Shown here in pieces: positions 1-10,660 of a DNA stretch of 64,000 nt. The translations under genes were made by a program, and so were the position numbers. The DNA comes from Podospora pseudocomata (taxonomy: Eukaryota > Ascomycota > Sordariomycetes > Sordariales > Podosporaceae). The stretch lies in assembly GCF_035222375.1 (NCBI RefSeq), contig NW_026946363.1, positions 6,076,001 to 6,140,000 of the forward strand. Direction: 5' to 3'. Each line of letters begins with the position of its first letter. The first letter of the stretch is position 1. A model generated the notes under the pieces. It made no database searches. It was given only the letters and a program-made list of their open reading frames with translations, and had not been told where the DNA came from.

Positions 1-23
1 TCTGGAGGACTCATGCCGATTTT

Positions 24-648
24 CTATTTCGGGACGGCGTATTGCTGAGTCCACTGCTTCGCCGTCGCAATAGCTGCTTTCTCGTCCTCTTTCCAGCTCT
101 TGGCAACATCAGCAGCAAGCGGATCGTCGGGGTTCGGGGCACCGAGGAGGGCTTGAATCGAAAGGAGAATTGTTCGGATTTGCAGAGCAGGTGACCAATT
201 GTCTGTAAAGGGAGCCCGAGTCAGTATGGTCCCGACTTCACTATCGTGGTTTTCGGGAACACCCACTCTTCAGCACATCAAGGCAGATACGGCCGAGCTT
301 GTCAACGTTGGGGTGGAAGATCTTGGTAAGGAAGCGAATCTTGGGGGGTGTCATGGGGTAGTCGTCCGGGAGAAAGAGCTCAAGCTTGAAGACGCCGCCT
401 AGAACAGTGGTCAATGCTTACGAGCTTCATTCTAGAAAAACGGAGACAAACCCTCATATGGAGAAGACGAAGGACCATGGATCTCGACGTCAAAATACCG
501 TAGGTTGTCTTCGTGGGGAATGGCGCTGATGCCTGGGACACTGTTGCGCCAAAGTTAGTAAAGCTCAACGTAAACACAAGGCCGAGGGCGCATACGGCTC
601 CGCCATGAGGCGCTCGGTCTCTTTTTGAATTCTCTTGGGGAGAGCCAT
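24..648 (-). CDS. ubc13: Ubiquitin-conjugating enzyme E2 Ubc13 (UBE2N type)
   Basis: E2 enzyme that, with an Mms2-type partner, builds K63-linked ubiquitin chains in post-replication repair and signalling. Four exons read well on the minus strand: 648-596, 540-452, 398-267 and 202-24, giving 150 aa, the usual Ubc13 length. The N terminus [14 protein letters not shown], the HPN triad before the active site ([16 protein letters not shown], catalytic Cys in RICLD) and the tail [11 protein letters not shown] are characteristic of Ubc13 rather than other E2s. Donors are GTATGC, GTTTGT and GTGGGT; all acceptors are AG and the codon phases match across every junction. The third junction yields an Asn where many orthologues have Asp, still followed by [10 protein letters not shown]. 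It is transcribed away from the SEA-complex gene with about 0.7 kb between the two starts. Family call is firm; the splice sites are inferred from the sequence. Confidence 0.93.
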
Positions 649-1362
649 GGTGAGTGTTTAGGTGGTGGTGCGTCGGGACAGATGCGATGAAGCGCAAGTA
701 GAAGGTCAAAGGAGGGGTAGAACTCCGAAGCGAGGACAGCAGGTGGGACGGTTGCGTTAACAAGTGTGTGTTGACGAAGCAGAATCAGGTCTGTGGGACC
801 TTCTGTATTTCGAGAAGTTTAGCGCAGACGTAGAGCTAGTGATGGATGCTTAGCAAGAAAAAGACTGGCGACAATGGTGTTGAAAATGCCCAAGACAGGT
901 TGGAAGCCTATGGAGTCATAGTGGGCTATGTTTGGCCAGGCCTGGCAGGGTTCTAAGGACGGCTGCCGACTGATAAGCGCACAGACCGCTGATCACATTC
1001 CAAATTCGGCCATTTGCACATCCCGGGGTTCTTTCATCAGCTTGTCAAAGGGTAATATGCAACTAAGCGTGTTGGCGCTGCAACATCGTTGAAGGTTACT
1101 TTGACGACAGTTGCTTTCACAAGCCTCATTGACCATCAGTTCTGAGAACATAGTTTCATCTCTGCTTCTTTGATTGTCACACGACAATATATCAAGTTGA
1201 TTCTTCGATCCAAACTGCCCAAGGTGCTGGGCCATTGATGGAGGGGTGCTGAGGGTGTGGTGAGAAGGCAGTGGAGTGAAACTCGCTGGGCTGCCTACGG
1301 TCATTCAACACCAAGGCGCTCAGGATGAGCCTCACAGTGCTCTGCGGCCCTTATCTTTGACC
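649..1362. promoter_or_regulatory. Divergent promoter region between UBC13 and the MTC5-like gene
   Basis: A 714-bp region between two outward-facing start codons. No open frame of convincing coding character was found. It must hold both 5' leaders and both core promoters. I see no clear TATA box or well-defined regulator site. Confidence 0.5.
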
Positions 1363-4300
1363 ATGCCTTTCTCCTTTGATCGATTATCTCAGCCTCCAGA
1401 GCAGGAAAGGGTTGTCAAGTCGGCTTTTGACAGCGAAACATTTGATGCAGTTGGCACAATTCATGTGGATGGCCTGGTAGGCTCGGCAACCATCTCGCCG
1501 TCGGGGCGAGATGTGGCCCTTGCATCGTGAGTAGTCACATTGTTATCATGCTGAGAGAACAGACAGAGTCTAACATTTCACAGACCCAAAGGCCTCACCA
1601 TCATTGATCTCGATTCTCCATGGAGCCCTCCTCGTCGGCTGAGTAGCCACGGTCTGCCATGGCTTGTGGTTGACGTCCAGTGGTCTCCCTTTGCCGCTCG
1701 CGAATTCTGGGTTGCGTCAACAGCAAATCACCGATGTCTGGTCTGGAACCTGAACAAGCGCGATGACTCGGCGTCTGGGGCCGTTGAACATTCCCTCCAA
1801 GCCCACAGCAGAGCCATCACCGATATCAACTTTTCTGCCCATCATCCCGATTCTCTTGCGACGTGTGCCGTGGATGGCTATGTTCACTGTTGGGACTTGC
1901 GGAGACCCAGATCTCCTGCCTTGACGTTTTGTGACTGGTTTGCTGGTGCGACACAGGTCAAGTACAGTCGTCAGGATCCCAACGTCCTCGCTTCCGCCCA
2001 CGACCGCTATCTTCATATTTGGGACCAAAGAAAGACTGCGGAACCCTTGACAACCATTATCGCACATACTTCCAAGATTTATGGTATTGATTGGAACCGT
2101 ACCAAACCGACCTGCATAGTCACTTGCTCACTGGATAAGAGCATCAAGTTTTGGGACTACGCCGATGAGGACGACGCGCTCCAGAGAGTCGTTCGCACTG
2201 ACTTTCCAGTATGGCGGGCACGTCACACTCCTTTTGGCTCCGGATTGTTGGCTATGCCACAGAATGAACCAGGCAATCTATATCTATACGACCGACGCCC
2301 GAAGCCCACAGATCCGGTTGACGGTGTCGTTGAACCTGTTTATGTCTTCCCTGGTCATGGCAATCACAAAGTCAAGGAGTTCCTTTGGCGAAGTCGAGGA
2401 AGCGTGAACGATGGGATCGATGACCGCGAGTTTCAGCTCGTTTCATGGGGGGAGGACAATGAGCTGCGGCTTCAAAAGGTCGAGGCGCCGATTTTGAAGT
2501 CCGCCGGCTATGAACGGGGGACCCCTTTGATGGAGAACCTCATTCTCACTCGGAAGGGCGCGACTTACAAAACATTCCGTACACTTGACGACGCCAATCA
2601 GCAAGATCGCAGGACCCCCACGATGAGCCACCCTCGCCCGGGAACGCGCAGCCGCTTCCGCCCAAATGCCCTGAGCATGGGTTTACATACCCGTGCTCGT
2701 CTGATCGGTCCTTCGTGGAGGGCTACATCCATGAAGACCAAGTCAAACTCGAGGAAGACTGTGGACAAGAGTCAGCTTCAAATCGGCTGGATGAGAGGCA
2801 TCACAATATCAAAGAGAAAATCCGGCTCAGAAATGAGACCAGACTCTCCAGATTCCAGAATGTTTGGCCACGCATTTGACAGTGAGTGGTGGGAGCCCGA
2901 AACGATACAGGATGAGTTTCTCCGGATCAGTAGTCGGCTGCCAAACGTGGAATGGGAAAATATCGACATGGACTCTCTGACGCTGAAGGCTTCCCTGAAA
3001 GGGCCATGGGGCGTGGATGAGGCGACCATCTTCATCAAGGTCAAAGTTGACATTCCGCCCAGTTATCCCGAGAGCAAAGCGCCGAGGTTTTACATTGAAA
3101 AGTCATCGTTCATGCCCGAGGAGACCCACAAGAAGCTTCAACATGATCTTCAGGAACTCTCCATCCGCTTCTTGGAAAGAAAGGAAAACTGTCTCTTTGT
3201 TGCCTTCACGTATCTACTGGGCGAGGTTGACCTTGAGACCAGCACAACATACTTCAAGAATGTTCGGGATCTGGACGACATGGATGGCTTGGCTGATGAG
3301 AGCTCTAGTGATGACGACGAGAGTGGCATTCCTGCCGGTGGCTCTGCGTCCATGTCACAAGAGCTCAGTAGCAGTACTGAATTAGATCCTACAACACTAG
3401 CCCCAGTCAAACGCCCTAATTTGCCCCCGCCACCGAGACTATGTGGTGCGAGATTTTTCAGTAATGGGGAACTGGTTTGCTTCTTTCCCACCAAGGAAGA
3501 GAGCCAAAACGCATTGTTCACTATGGTTGCCCCAGATGTCTCTAGTAACAAGCAGAAAGAGGAGCCCGCGTTTGACACCTTTGGACAGCTTTCACAGGAC
3601 TCATCGGCGCCCATACATCTATTCAACGACGAGACATCGGCAACTGATGACCAGTCGGAATATTCTGATGGCACAGAGTCAACGTCAACGACAGACTCGG
3701 AGCCAACAACAGTGCACAGGCTCCGTCTCTGGCATCAGCCTGGGAGATACTTCCGCAAGCCCCTCAGCACCAACGATTCGGTGCGGTCCAGCGGAGGTGG
3801 TACCGGCACTGGGACTGGAACCGGCACAGGAACCAGTCGGAGAAGACCAGGCAAGCCGAAAAACGTTGTTTCAATTCACGACTTCCGAGCCTACCTACCA
3901 TCCAAGAGAGAGTTCGCCGAGGAGTATGCCATCTTTGGTGACGGTACTGAGGTGTGTAATCACAACGCTGCGGTGGCAGCCAAGTATGGCTACTTGGACC
4001 TGGCCACCATCTGGAAATATGCCGCTCTTCTACTGCGAAGAGATGTTCCGCTCGAGGTCCAGTACAGCAGAGAAAAGTCTGTATTGGTTATCGCCAGAGA
4101 ATCTGTGTCTCGCTCCAATCGGAAAAAAGAGGCCGGTTTAGCCGGTCGTGTGAAATGGGGTTGTCATCCACTCGCTCGCGACTTGATCGACCGTCTGTTC
4201 GACTATTTTGAGAAGATAGCTGATATCCAGATGCTGGCTATGCTTGCTTGCATCTTCGGAGACTCATTTGAGGAAGATGGAGTGGCATACGCCGAATCTC

Positions 4301-6255
4301 GCCTGACCCAGCCGGAAACACCTCTTGCTATGAAGGCGCCATCATTTTCGCTGGAATATTTCCCTACACATCCTGATTATTGGAGTATGAAATACAGAAG
4401 CCGGGGAAGCTCGGCTGCTGGGACTTCCAGAATAGCGAACACACCTGCCGGCCACAGGGGCTCTCGGGCGTCAGAAGACGCAACGGTGCTGGCTGGATTT
4501 GGCACTCAATCATACTCCCGCGGAGAAAAACCACCCAAGCTCACGCCCGGTCATGCTCGAGAAGCTCGACAGACACAAAGTCTGTCCACCTCTCCCAACA
4601 CCCGATCCTTTTACAAGCCCAACTCGACAGTTGCCTCAATTGCTGCCAGTTTGCCACGGACGCTTGCCGGCATAGTATCTGCCTCGCCGCCTGATCCTCC
4701 TGCACGAAAGCGACTTAGTCCTGCGGAGACCATCCTCAGCAACTTCGCACCTAGTGTTATCACTTGGGGTCGCTCAACCGTGTTTGGTGCTAAGGCCGCA
4801 GCTCCAAAAACAGCTCGTGGGACAGCCCGCACATCTCTATCCAATGATGGCCGGGTAAAACGTACTTTCTACTCTATGGTTCCCATAGCTGTATCATGCG
4901 TTCCAGAGGATCAAGGGCTCTTTGACGATGATGGCTGGATGTCAACTTCTCTCATCGAACCCCAGCGTAGAGAGCTCTACACTCACTACCGCTATTCATA
5001 TGCCGAATTGCTCCAGACGTGGGGTCAATCTCTGTCTCGTCTTGAGATCCTCAAGTTTAATGTTCTCAAAGACGAACGCCTCTATAACAATAACAACAAC
5101 TGGAACAGCAACGACTCCGACTGCACCGACCTTGATCCTACTCCCCGCGGCTCACAGCACTACCCAACCGGTGCCTCCTCGCCCGTGATGGGCTTCGGTG
5201 GCCGCCGCGAGCTATTCCAAAACCTCCTGGCAACAGGACGCGGTTTGGATGTGACTGGCCTCTGCCGCATCCACGAAATCCAACTCGACCCTGTGGAATA
5301 TCACCGCCCCGCCAACGGGCACGTCGGTGGAGCAGTGGGCATCTGCCCTCGTTGCTTCCCCGAAAGCGCCTACGGCAGTAAGATCCCACAAACTCAGCTC
5401 CGCTGCGTCTACTGCCTCGAGCCCGTCACCTCTTTGTATTCTCCCTGCCTATCCTGCGGCTGCGTCTCCCACGCCCCCTGCCGGGTAGACTGGCACGCCA
5501 TGGGCGAAACCGAATGCCCGGCCGGCGACGAGTGCAACTGCGTAGAGGACGCCTTCAACGGCCAAGTTGAGTCGTGGAGTGCGCTCCAAGCAGCGATATC
5601 CCATTTCCCTCCCGTCCCCTCACCCGTTTCCTCCCCGCCCCAAGCCCACCCCCCCACTCGTGTGATGACAACCTCAGAGAGAACCATCGCCTCCCTCAAG
5701 AAAGCCGTCGGGGTAGGTAGCAGCAGCAGCGCGTCACTCCCTGCCCGCTCCCGACGTAAATCCGCACCGACAGAACTGTCAAAATTCCAACTCGAAACCG
5801 GGATCCCCCCCCCTTCTCAACCCCTACCGCCGGGTAGACCTAACCTGAGGAGAATGCAAACCAACACCGGGTCATCCTACGCGCAGAATTCAGAAGATGA
5901 GACGTCTTACCCCTCCCCGACGCATTTAGACAGGGAAAGCGGCAACGACTGGGAGCACATTGTCTCTATCCCGTCAGTCACCATCACGAGGGCAAGCAAC
6001 AATGGGAGTAGCGGCGGGAGCAGTGTTGCGAGCACGGCAACGACGGGGAGTGGGTTTTTGGCGGGGGCGATGAATATGGGATACAGTATGGGATTTGGGG
6101 GTTATGGGAGCAAGCCGCCTGTGCAGGGGGATGAGCCGATCAGTGCGGCGAGGTTGAGTCTGGGGAATCGGCTGATGAGGAGTTTGCATGGGTCGAGTTC
6201 GAGTGTGCGGGGTGGTGGTGGTGAGGTGAGAGATGGCGGGAGTGTGAGATCACAA

Positions 6256-6289
<34 letters not shown>

Positions 6290-6363
6290 GGGAGGAAGGG
6301 GGTAGTGGTATTAGTGCTTTTGCGAGGAGGAAGAGTGGGAGTGTGATTTGGAAGAACTCCTGA
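1363..6363 (+). CDS. mtc5: SEA/GATOR2 complex subunit, Mtc5/WDR59 type (WD40-RWD-RING)
   Basis: Probable fungal WDR59/Mtc5 (Sea3), a subunit of the vacuole-associated SEACAT/GATOR2 assembly that relays amino-acid status to TORC1. Exon 1 is 1363-1526 and exon 2 is 1584-6363; the intron has donor GTGAGT and acceptor CACAG, and the product is 1647 aa. Visible modules in order: WD40 repeats over about residues 55-330 (several WD-type ends such as HCWDLRRP, IWDQRK, FWDYAD); an RWD domain near residues 495-600; long acidic and Ser/Thr-rich linkers; and a C-terminal RING-like zinc module near residues 1327-1376 (CVYCLEPV, then CLSCGCVSHAPC). This WD40-RWD-RING order is the diagnostic architecture. 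There is a GT-dipeptide repeat near position 3800 and a polyglutamine tract close to the C terminus. The start ATG at 1363 precedes MPFSFDRLSQPP and is the first that joins the intron in frame. WDR24/Sea2 and Mios share WD40 and RING parts, but the RWD domain favours WDR59. Confidence 0.88.
6253..6288 (+). repeat. CAG/CAA trinucleotide repeat (12 Gln codons) in the MTC5-like gene
   Basis: Twelve consecutive Gln codons, two CAA followed by a run of CAG, about 25 codons before the stop. The length may vary between strains because the CAG run is nearly pure. Confidence 0.9.
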
Positions 6364-6614
6364 GAGGGGATTGTAAAAGTTGTATAGCGAGCGAGGTTTA
6401 GTATTGCATTTCAGGAGTGGAAAAGGGGTCAAAAAAGGTGTTGTTTGCGGGACTGACCAGAGCAAAGGTTACCTAGTGAATGAAAGAATAGCATTGCCAT
6501 TGAAGACTCATCATTTCGTGACCATAGCGCTAACCTACAACTTCCCCCTGTCTCCACCCCTATTTATTTCTTAGTCCCCTATTTCTTCTGTTTCCAAACA
6601 TTTCGAAAAAACAC

Positions 6615-7509
6615 TCACGCCTTCCAGTTCTTCGCAAAGAAGTCCAACACCGTCTTATATCCCCTGATATACTCCTCCTTCACCCTCGCATCGCTCAGAT
6701 CACTCCTCGCCGCCATCCACCCGTGGATCTGGTCCTTGAACGTCTCGACATGCTTCGCCACCTTGAGTTTCTCCTCAAACTCCTTGACCTTGTCCTCCGG
6801 CTCCTCCTTGGACGCAAGCAAAATAAGCGGGATCTTGATCCCCTCCGCCTCCTTGGGGTCAACCATAGCAGGATGGCACTCTGCGCCGACAACAAAAGGA
6901 TTCTGATCCCCAGACGTCACGAGAGACACAACCTTCCCGCCCCAGCAGAACTATTCTGGAATCAGCTTCACACCCGCGGCGGTTTGAACGAGAAAGGAGA
7001 CTCACACCCAAAATAGCCCACTCCTGCACCCCCGTCTTCTCCTTCAGAGCCTTGACATACTCAGGGAGCTTGCCGGCCACGCCGGGAGGCGGGTTCTTGC
7101 CAAAGAAGGCGCCAAGGTTCTTTTGCTTCTCTTCCGTGTTGGGGGGATACCACTCGATGGGGCAGGGCTCGCCTTTGAACCAGTCGGGGATGACGACTTT
7201 GTATTCTTCCGAGGAAGAAGTGGCGAGGATGTCGGCGCCTTGGAGGGTTTGCTCAAAGTAGCCGAAGATGTCGTAGATGACGAGGATGCCCTTTTTGGCG
7301 GTGGAGGGGCCTGTTACGTCTGGGGGTGTGTTAGTCTTGCGTAAAATGGATAATGGACCCTAATAACATGTCTGGAAAAGGGGCAGCATACAAGTCTTGA
7401 AGCCATCAATCTCCTCGTAGCTACCCTTGGCAGAGTAACCCTTGGAGACAACAGGAGGGATGTTGCAGCAGGCCTGGTTGTGGCCGTGGGAGGCTTGCAT
7501 GGTGGACAT
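6615..7509 (-). CDS. Dienelactone hydrolase family protein
   Basis: Predicted alpha/beta-hydrolase of the dienelactone hydrolase (carboxymethylenebutenolidase) family; the natural substrate cannot be told from sequence. Three exons on the minus strand (7509-7392, 7319-7006, 6950-6615) give 255 aa, typical for the family. The nucleophile motif is FCWGGK, with Cys in the place normally held by Ser in other hydrolases. The catalytic His sits in QIHGWM near the C terminus, and an Asp region follows PLILLAS. Introns have donors GTATGC and GTGAGT and acceptors CCCAG and ATAG; the second junction rebuilds the nucleophile motif exactly. The chosen start is the ATG opening MSTMQASHGHNQACC. The same frame stays open for a further 61 codons to an ATG at 7692, which would add an Arg/Ser-rich leader; this could be 5' leader or an alternative organellar isoform. 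Confidence 0.88.
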
Positions 7510-7692
7510 CTTGGCGGCTTGCTGTTTTACAGAGAGAAATGTTGTGTGATTCAACGAGCCAGTTCTAGAGGCACACGCAGGAGGAGGTTCGGATTTGAAG
7601 ATCTGGGGGTTGCCGGACAAACGATAAGCATAAGAGCCAGGAGGACGGGAGAGCCGGGCGGCTGCGAGACGGAGCTGGCTTGGTGAAGGCAT

Positions 7693-8251
7693 ACCTTTAA
7701 ATGAGAAGCTTCTAGGTTTGGGGTATCTTGCCTCGGGGATCCTCGGACAATGATGGCTGCTGGCTAGTGTAGGGGCTTCGAGATCGGTAATGTTGCCTGT
7801 CTATCTTAGGACAGAAGTGCGGGGTAGCTTCCCACTGTTGCCGTCAGATTATCATAAAGCCCACTATTGAGGAATGATATTTTAGTAGTGAGACCTAAGG
7901 CACTAAGTTAAGCATTACTAAACCACCCAACTACTTTTTTTTTGTACAATACTGAAATTAATATAATTAACTATCTTAATATTAAATCTAATAATTTATA
8001 ATTAGAGCATTGTTCATTAATAATATTTTAAAGCTCTTACTTGTCATGGCACTGGCACTGGCACCCTGACCTTATCTTATCATTCACCTGCCCTGCCCCA
8101 CCGAGCCTTGCAGCCTTGCACCTTAAATTCCTCGCAGGCCAGGCCAGGCAAAGCCTTCCTTTCCTTTTTCTCTTCTTTAGCTTAGTATCTCGTCAATTGA
8201 GTGTAGCCTTGCAGCATTGTCTCTCGTTTGGCCACTTCGTGACATTACTAT
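7693..8251. other. Gene-free stretch, AT-rich block and possible LTR relic
   Basis: No gene is supported. From about 7861 to 8040 the sequence is strikingly AT-rich with runs of TTAATAT-type words, as in RIP-decayed DNA. From 8043 to 8251 the composition returns to normal. The segment there begins TGTCATGGCACTGG, resembling the TGTCACGGCGCTGG start of the nearby LTR except for one C-to-T and one G-to-A change. The last five bases, ACTAT at 8247-8251, are the left target-site duplication of the retrotransposon. Confidence 0.55.
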
Positions 8252-8365
8252 TGTCACGGCGCTGGTTGGTTCCATACTGCCACGTGCCCCACCTACCCGG
8301 TCTGGCAAGATGGGTTGCTCCTGTGGGTGCTTATTGCTGAGTGCAAGGCCACAGGATTGTAATTC

Positions 8366-8397
<32 letters not shown>

Positions 8398-8467
8398 TTT
8401 AGATCAAAATCCTATGAATAAGCAATTTCTTACTTGTGCCTTTGCCTCGGGAAACGCTGCCCTCACA
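8252..8467 (+). repeat. 5' LTR of the chromovirus
   Basis: 216 bp, reading the same as the 3' LTR and, in reverse complement, the same as the solo LTR at 15228-15443. It contains a (CTTT)n tract ending at 8400. Immediately after this is AGATCAAAAT, which is complementary to the primer site beyond the LTR. By analogy with Tf1-type elements I infer that U3 is 8252-8400 and that transcription starts close to 8401. Confidence 0.95.
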
Positions 8468-8469
8468 TC

Positions 8470-8479
8470 ATTTTGATCT
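8470..8479 (+). other. Candidate self-priming primer-binding site
   Basis: ATTTTGATCT lies two bases past the 5' LTR and is the exact reverse complement of AGATCAAAAT at 8401-8410 inside the LTR. No tRNA 3' end (a TGG-initial primer site) is seen at the LTR boundary. This matches the self-primed reverse transcription known for Tf1 and relatives, in which the 5' end of the transcript folds back onto the primer site. Confidence 0.7.
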
Positions 8480-8640
8480 CTCCCAACCTGTCCTGGAAGA
8501 CGTTAAATTCCACCCGAATTGATACCAGAAAAGACAAGGTTTGCGCGAGCTGCAGCTAAGCGACACGCGACGCCACATCCCGGACAAGTCGCCAATAACG
8601 CGACGAGCCAAGAACAGAATCCCTGAACGAGACCGCCACC

Positions 8641-10631
8641 ATGCCGATTGATCCGGCCAAGGCGAACAAGCGCGCTGAGGTAGCGCGTAACCAGGCCGAC
8701 TTTGACGTCATCCTGTTTGAACAAGACCTCCCGAAAGAAGACAAGATCGGTCGCGACTCCCTGCTCTACACTCAAGCCGAGAAGCTCGCGATCCTCCGCC
8801 AGAGTGCCGCGCGCACAGCTACCGCGCGTGACAATGTTGACGACACCGAAGCCGACGACGAAGGCATCGACCTGAGCCGCGTGGGCCAACCGGGCTTCAC
8901 CGACGAGATCCTCGACTCCTTCCGAGAAGATATCACTGATCAGCTCCCTGCCGAGCGCAACATGGTCCCCAGTCGAGTGGACCTCCGCAACGATTTGGTG
9001 AAGAATACACAAGATGCCGCCGACTACTATGGTCGCCGCGCCGGCGTCGAGGGGCCAGGTTTTCCCTTCCGTGTCCTCAACACCGAGAACAAGGCCCTCA
9101 ATGTCAGAGGGGTGGTCGACTTCGCCCTGTTCAAGAAGATGTACGACACCGATCCCGAAGCCCTATTCCGCGAAATGAAAATCCGCGTCTTGACGGGAAT
9201 CGCCCTGGCACAACAGACTCGCGAGCTTCATACCATCGTCACGAAGCTCGACCAGAACCAGTACGCCATCAACACCTGGGCTGAGACCTTGTGCCAGGTT
9301 ATTCAGTCTCAGGACAAGCTGGTACTGTCCAAGCCAGCCCTCGACCAAGAAAATGCCACCGAGGCCGCCATAGCCCTTGCCGAGTTGGAGGACAGTCTCG
9401 ACCAAGCTCGTGAGAGCTTCCGCAAGGCCAATGCCGACATGATACAGCTCAAGAATGACAAGGTGCGCCTGGAGGTCCAATTGGCAGAAGCCCAGGCCGA
9501 CCTGGATGAGGCTCAGGCGGCCGTCGCTGCTCAACAGACTGCTGCATCTGCCACCGCCGAGTTGTCAGAACTTCGCCGACAGCTCAGCGAGCGAGACGAA
9601 AACATTACCCGCCTTCAACGTACCGTGGCCGAGATGGTGATGTCGAGCCGGGGTGGCACCCCTACTCCTTCGGAGACGCCTACCGCCACTACCCACGGCA
9701 AAAGTACCAAGGTCGATCCCCCGCCCCTGTGGCACGCCAAGAGGTCCGATGACACCGTCAAGTTTCACGTATGGTACCGGCAGATGAAGAACAAGATGGA
9801 GATTAACGCCGATCACTTCACCAACGATCGTGCTAAATGCGTGTATGTCCAGAGCCGTCTGGCTGGCGATGCCGCGGACGCCTTGGAGCCGTATCTCCGT
9901 GAGGACCACCCCGACTGTCTGACTACGTACGAGGACTTGATGACTCACCTGTACAACGAGTACAACGACCCCAACCGCGTCGAGGACGCTAAGAAAGAGT
10001 TCAGAAGCTTGTCTACAAACCTGGCGACAGCTTCGCCATCTTCAAGAATAACTTCGTCCGCCTTGCCGGTGAGATTCGCAAGCCCAAGTCCGAATGGAAG
10101 TACGAGTTTAAGGAGAGGCTGTCAGCTTCTCTCCAGATAGGCGCCAACTATGCCTACATGAACCCCGACATCGAGTTCAATGGCTACGTCCTGCACTGCG
10201 CCGAGATGGCCCGCAACCTCGACAATGTTCGCAAGAACAAGGAACAGAAGGCCAAGGAGAAGGAGACCTCCTCTAACTCTTCGGGCACTGGTGGTGGGAA
10301 GAGTAATGGTCGTCGTGGTAAGGAGAAAGGCAATGGCTCCGGCAAGGCCTCGACTCCCAGCACGTCCACTTCCTTGGGCAGCACTGGAGGTTCCAAGCTC
10401 CCTGGTCGTGCCTCTCCTGAGGAGCTCCGCAAGCTCATCGCTGAAGGGCGCTGCTTCACCTGCCGTGAGCAAGGCCATGTGACCATCGAATGCCCTCGCA
10501 AGGCGGAAAAGGAGAAAGAGAAAGAGACCCGCATTCAGGCCATCATCGATCGCCACTCGCCTACCGAGTCTTCCTCCAACAAGGACTTGGTGAACGAGAG
10601 CTCTGACGACGATCAGTCAAAAAACAACTAG
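8641..10631 (+). pseudogene. gag: gag of the chromovirus (one frameshift)
   Basis: Structural capsid/nucleocapsid polyprotein. The first frame runs from ATG 8641 and encodes an acidic N terminus, a helical Gln/Ala/Glu-rich segment likely to be coiled coil (about 9360-9640), and the retrotransposon-gag capsid region (WYRQMKNKM, then YVQSRLAGDAAD). Near 10003-10010 the coding frame jumps by -1, consistent with loss of one base in an A-rich stretch, and continues to the stop at 10629-10631. After a Lys/Ser-rich linker comes a CCHC zinc knuckle at 10452-10493 (CFTCREQGHVTIEC). Without the frameshift it would be a single gag. The leader between LTR and ATG is about 170 nt. The end overlaps the frameshift site into pol. 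Confidence 0.85.
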
Positions 10632-10660
10632 CCCTGGGTAATGAGGTCTCCCCCCCAGGG
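10619..10660 (+). promoter_or_regulatory. Predicted -1 ribosomal frameshift signal, gag to pol
   Basis: The heptamer A AAA AAC (10619-10625) sits in the gag frame as X XXY YYZ, the classical -1 slippery site, two codons before the gag stop. After a 6-nt spacer comes CCCTGGG (10632-10638), which can pair with CCCAGGG (10654-10660), giving a 7-bp stem. Slipping back by one base leads directly into the open pol frame (CAA CTA GCC) without a stop. All three parts of the signal are present with usual spacing; function is inferred. Confidence 0.75.
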
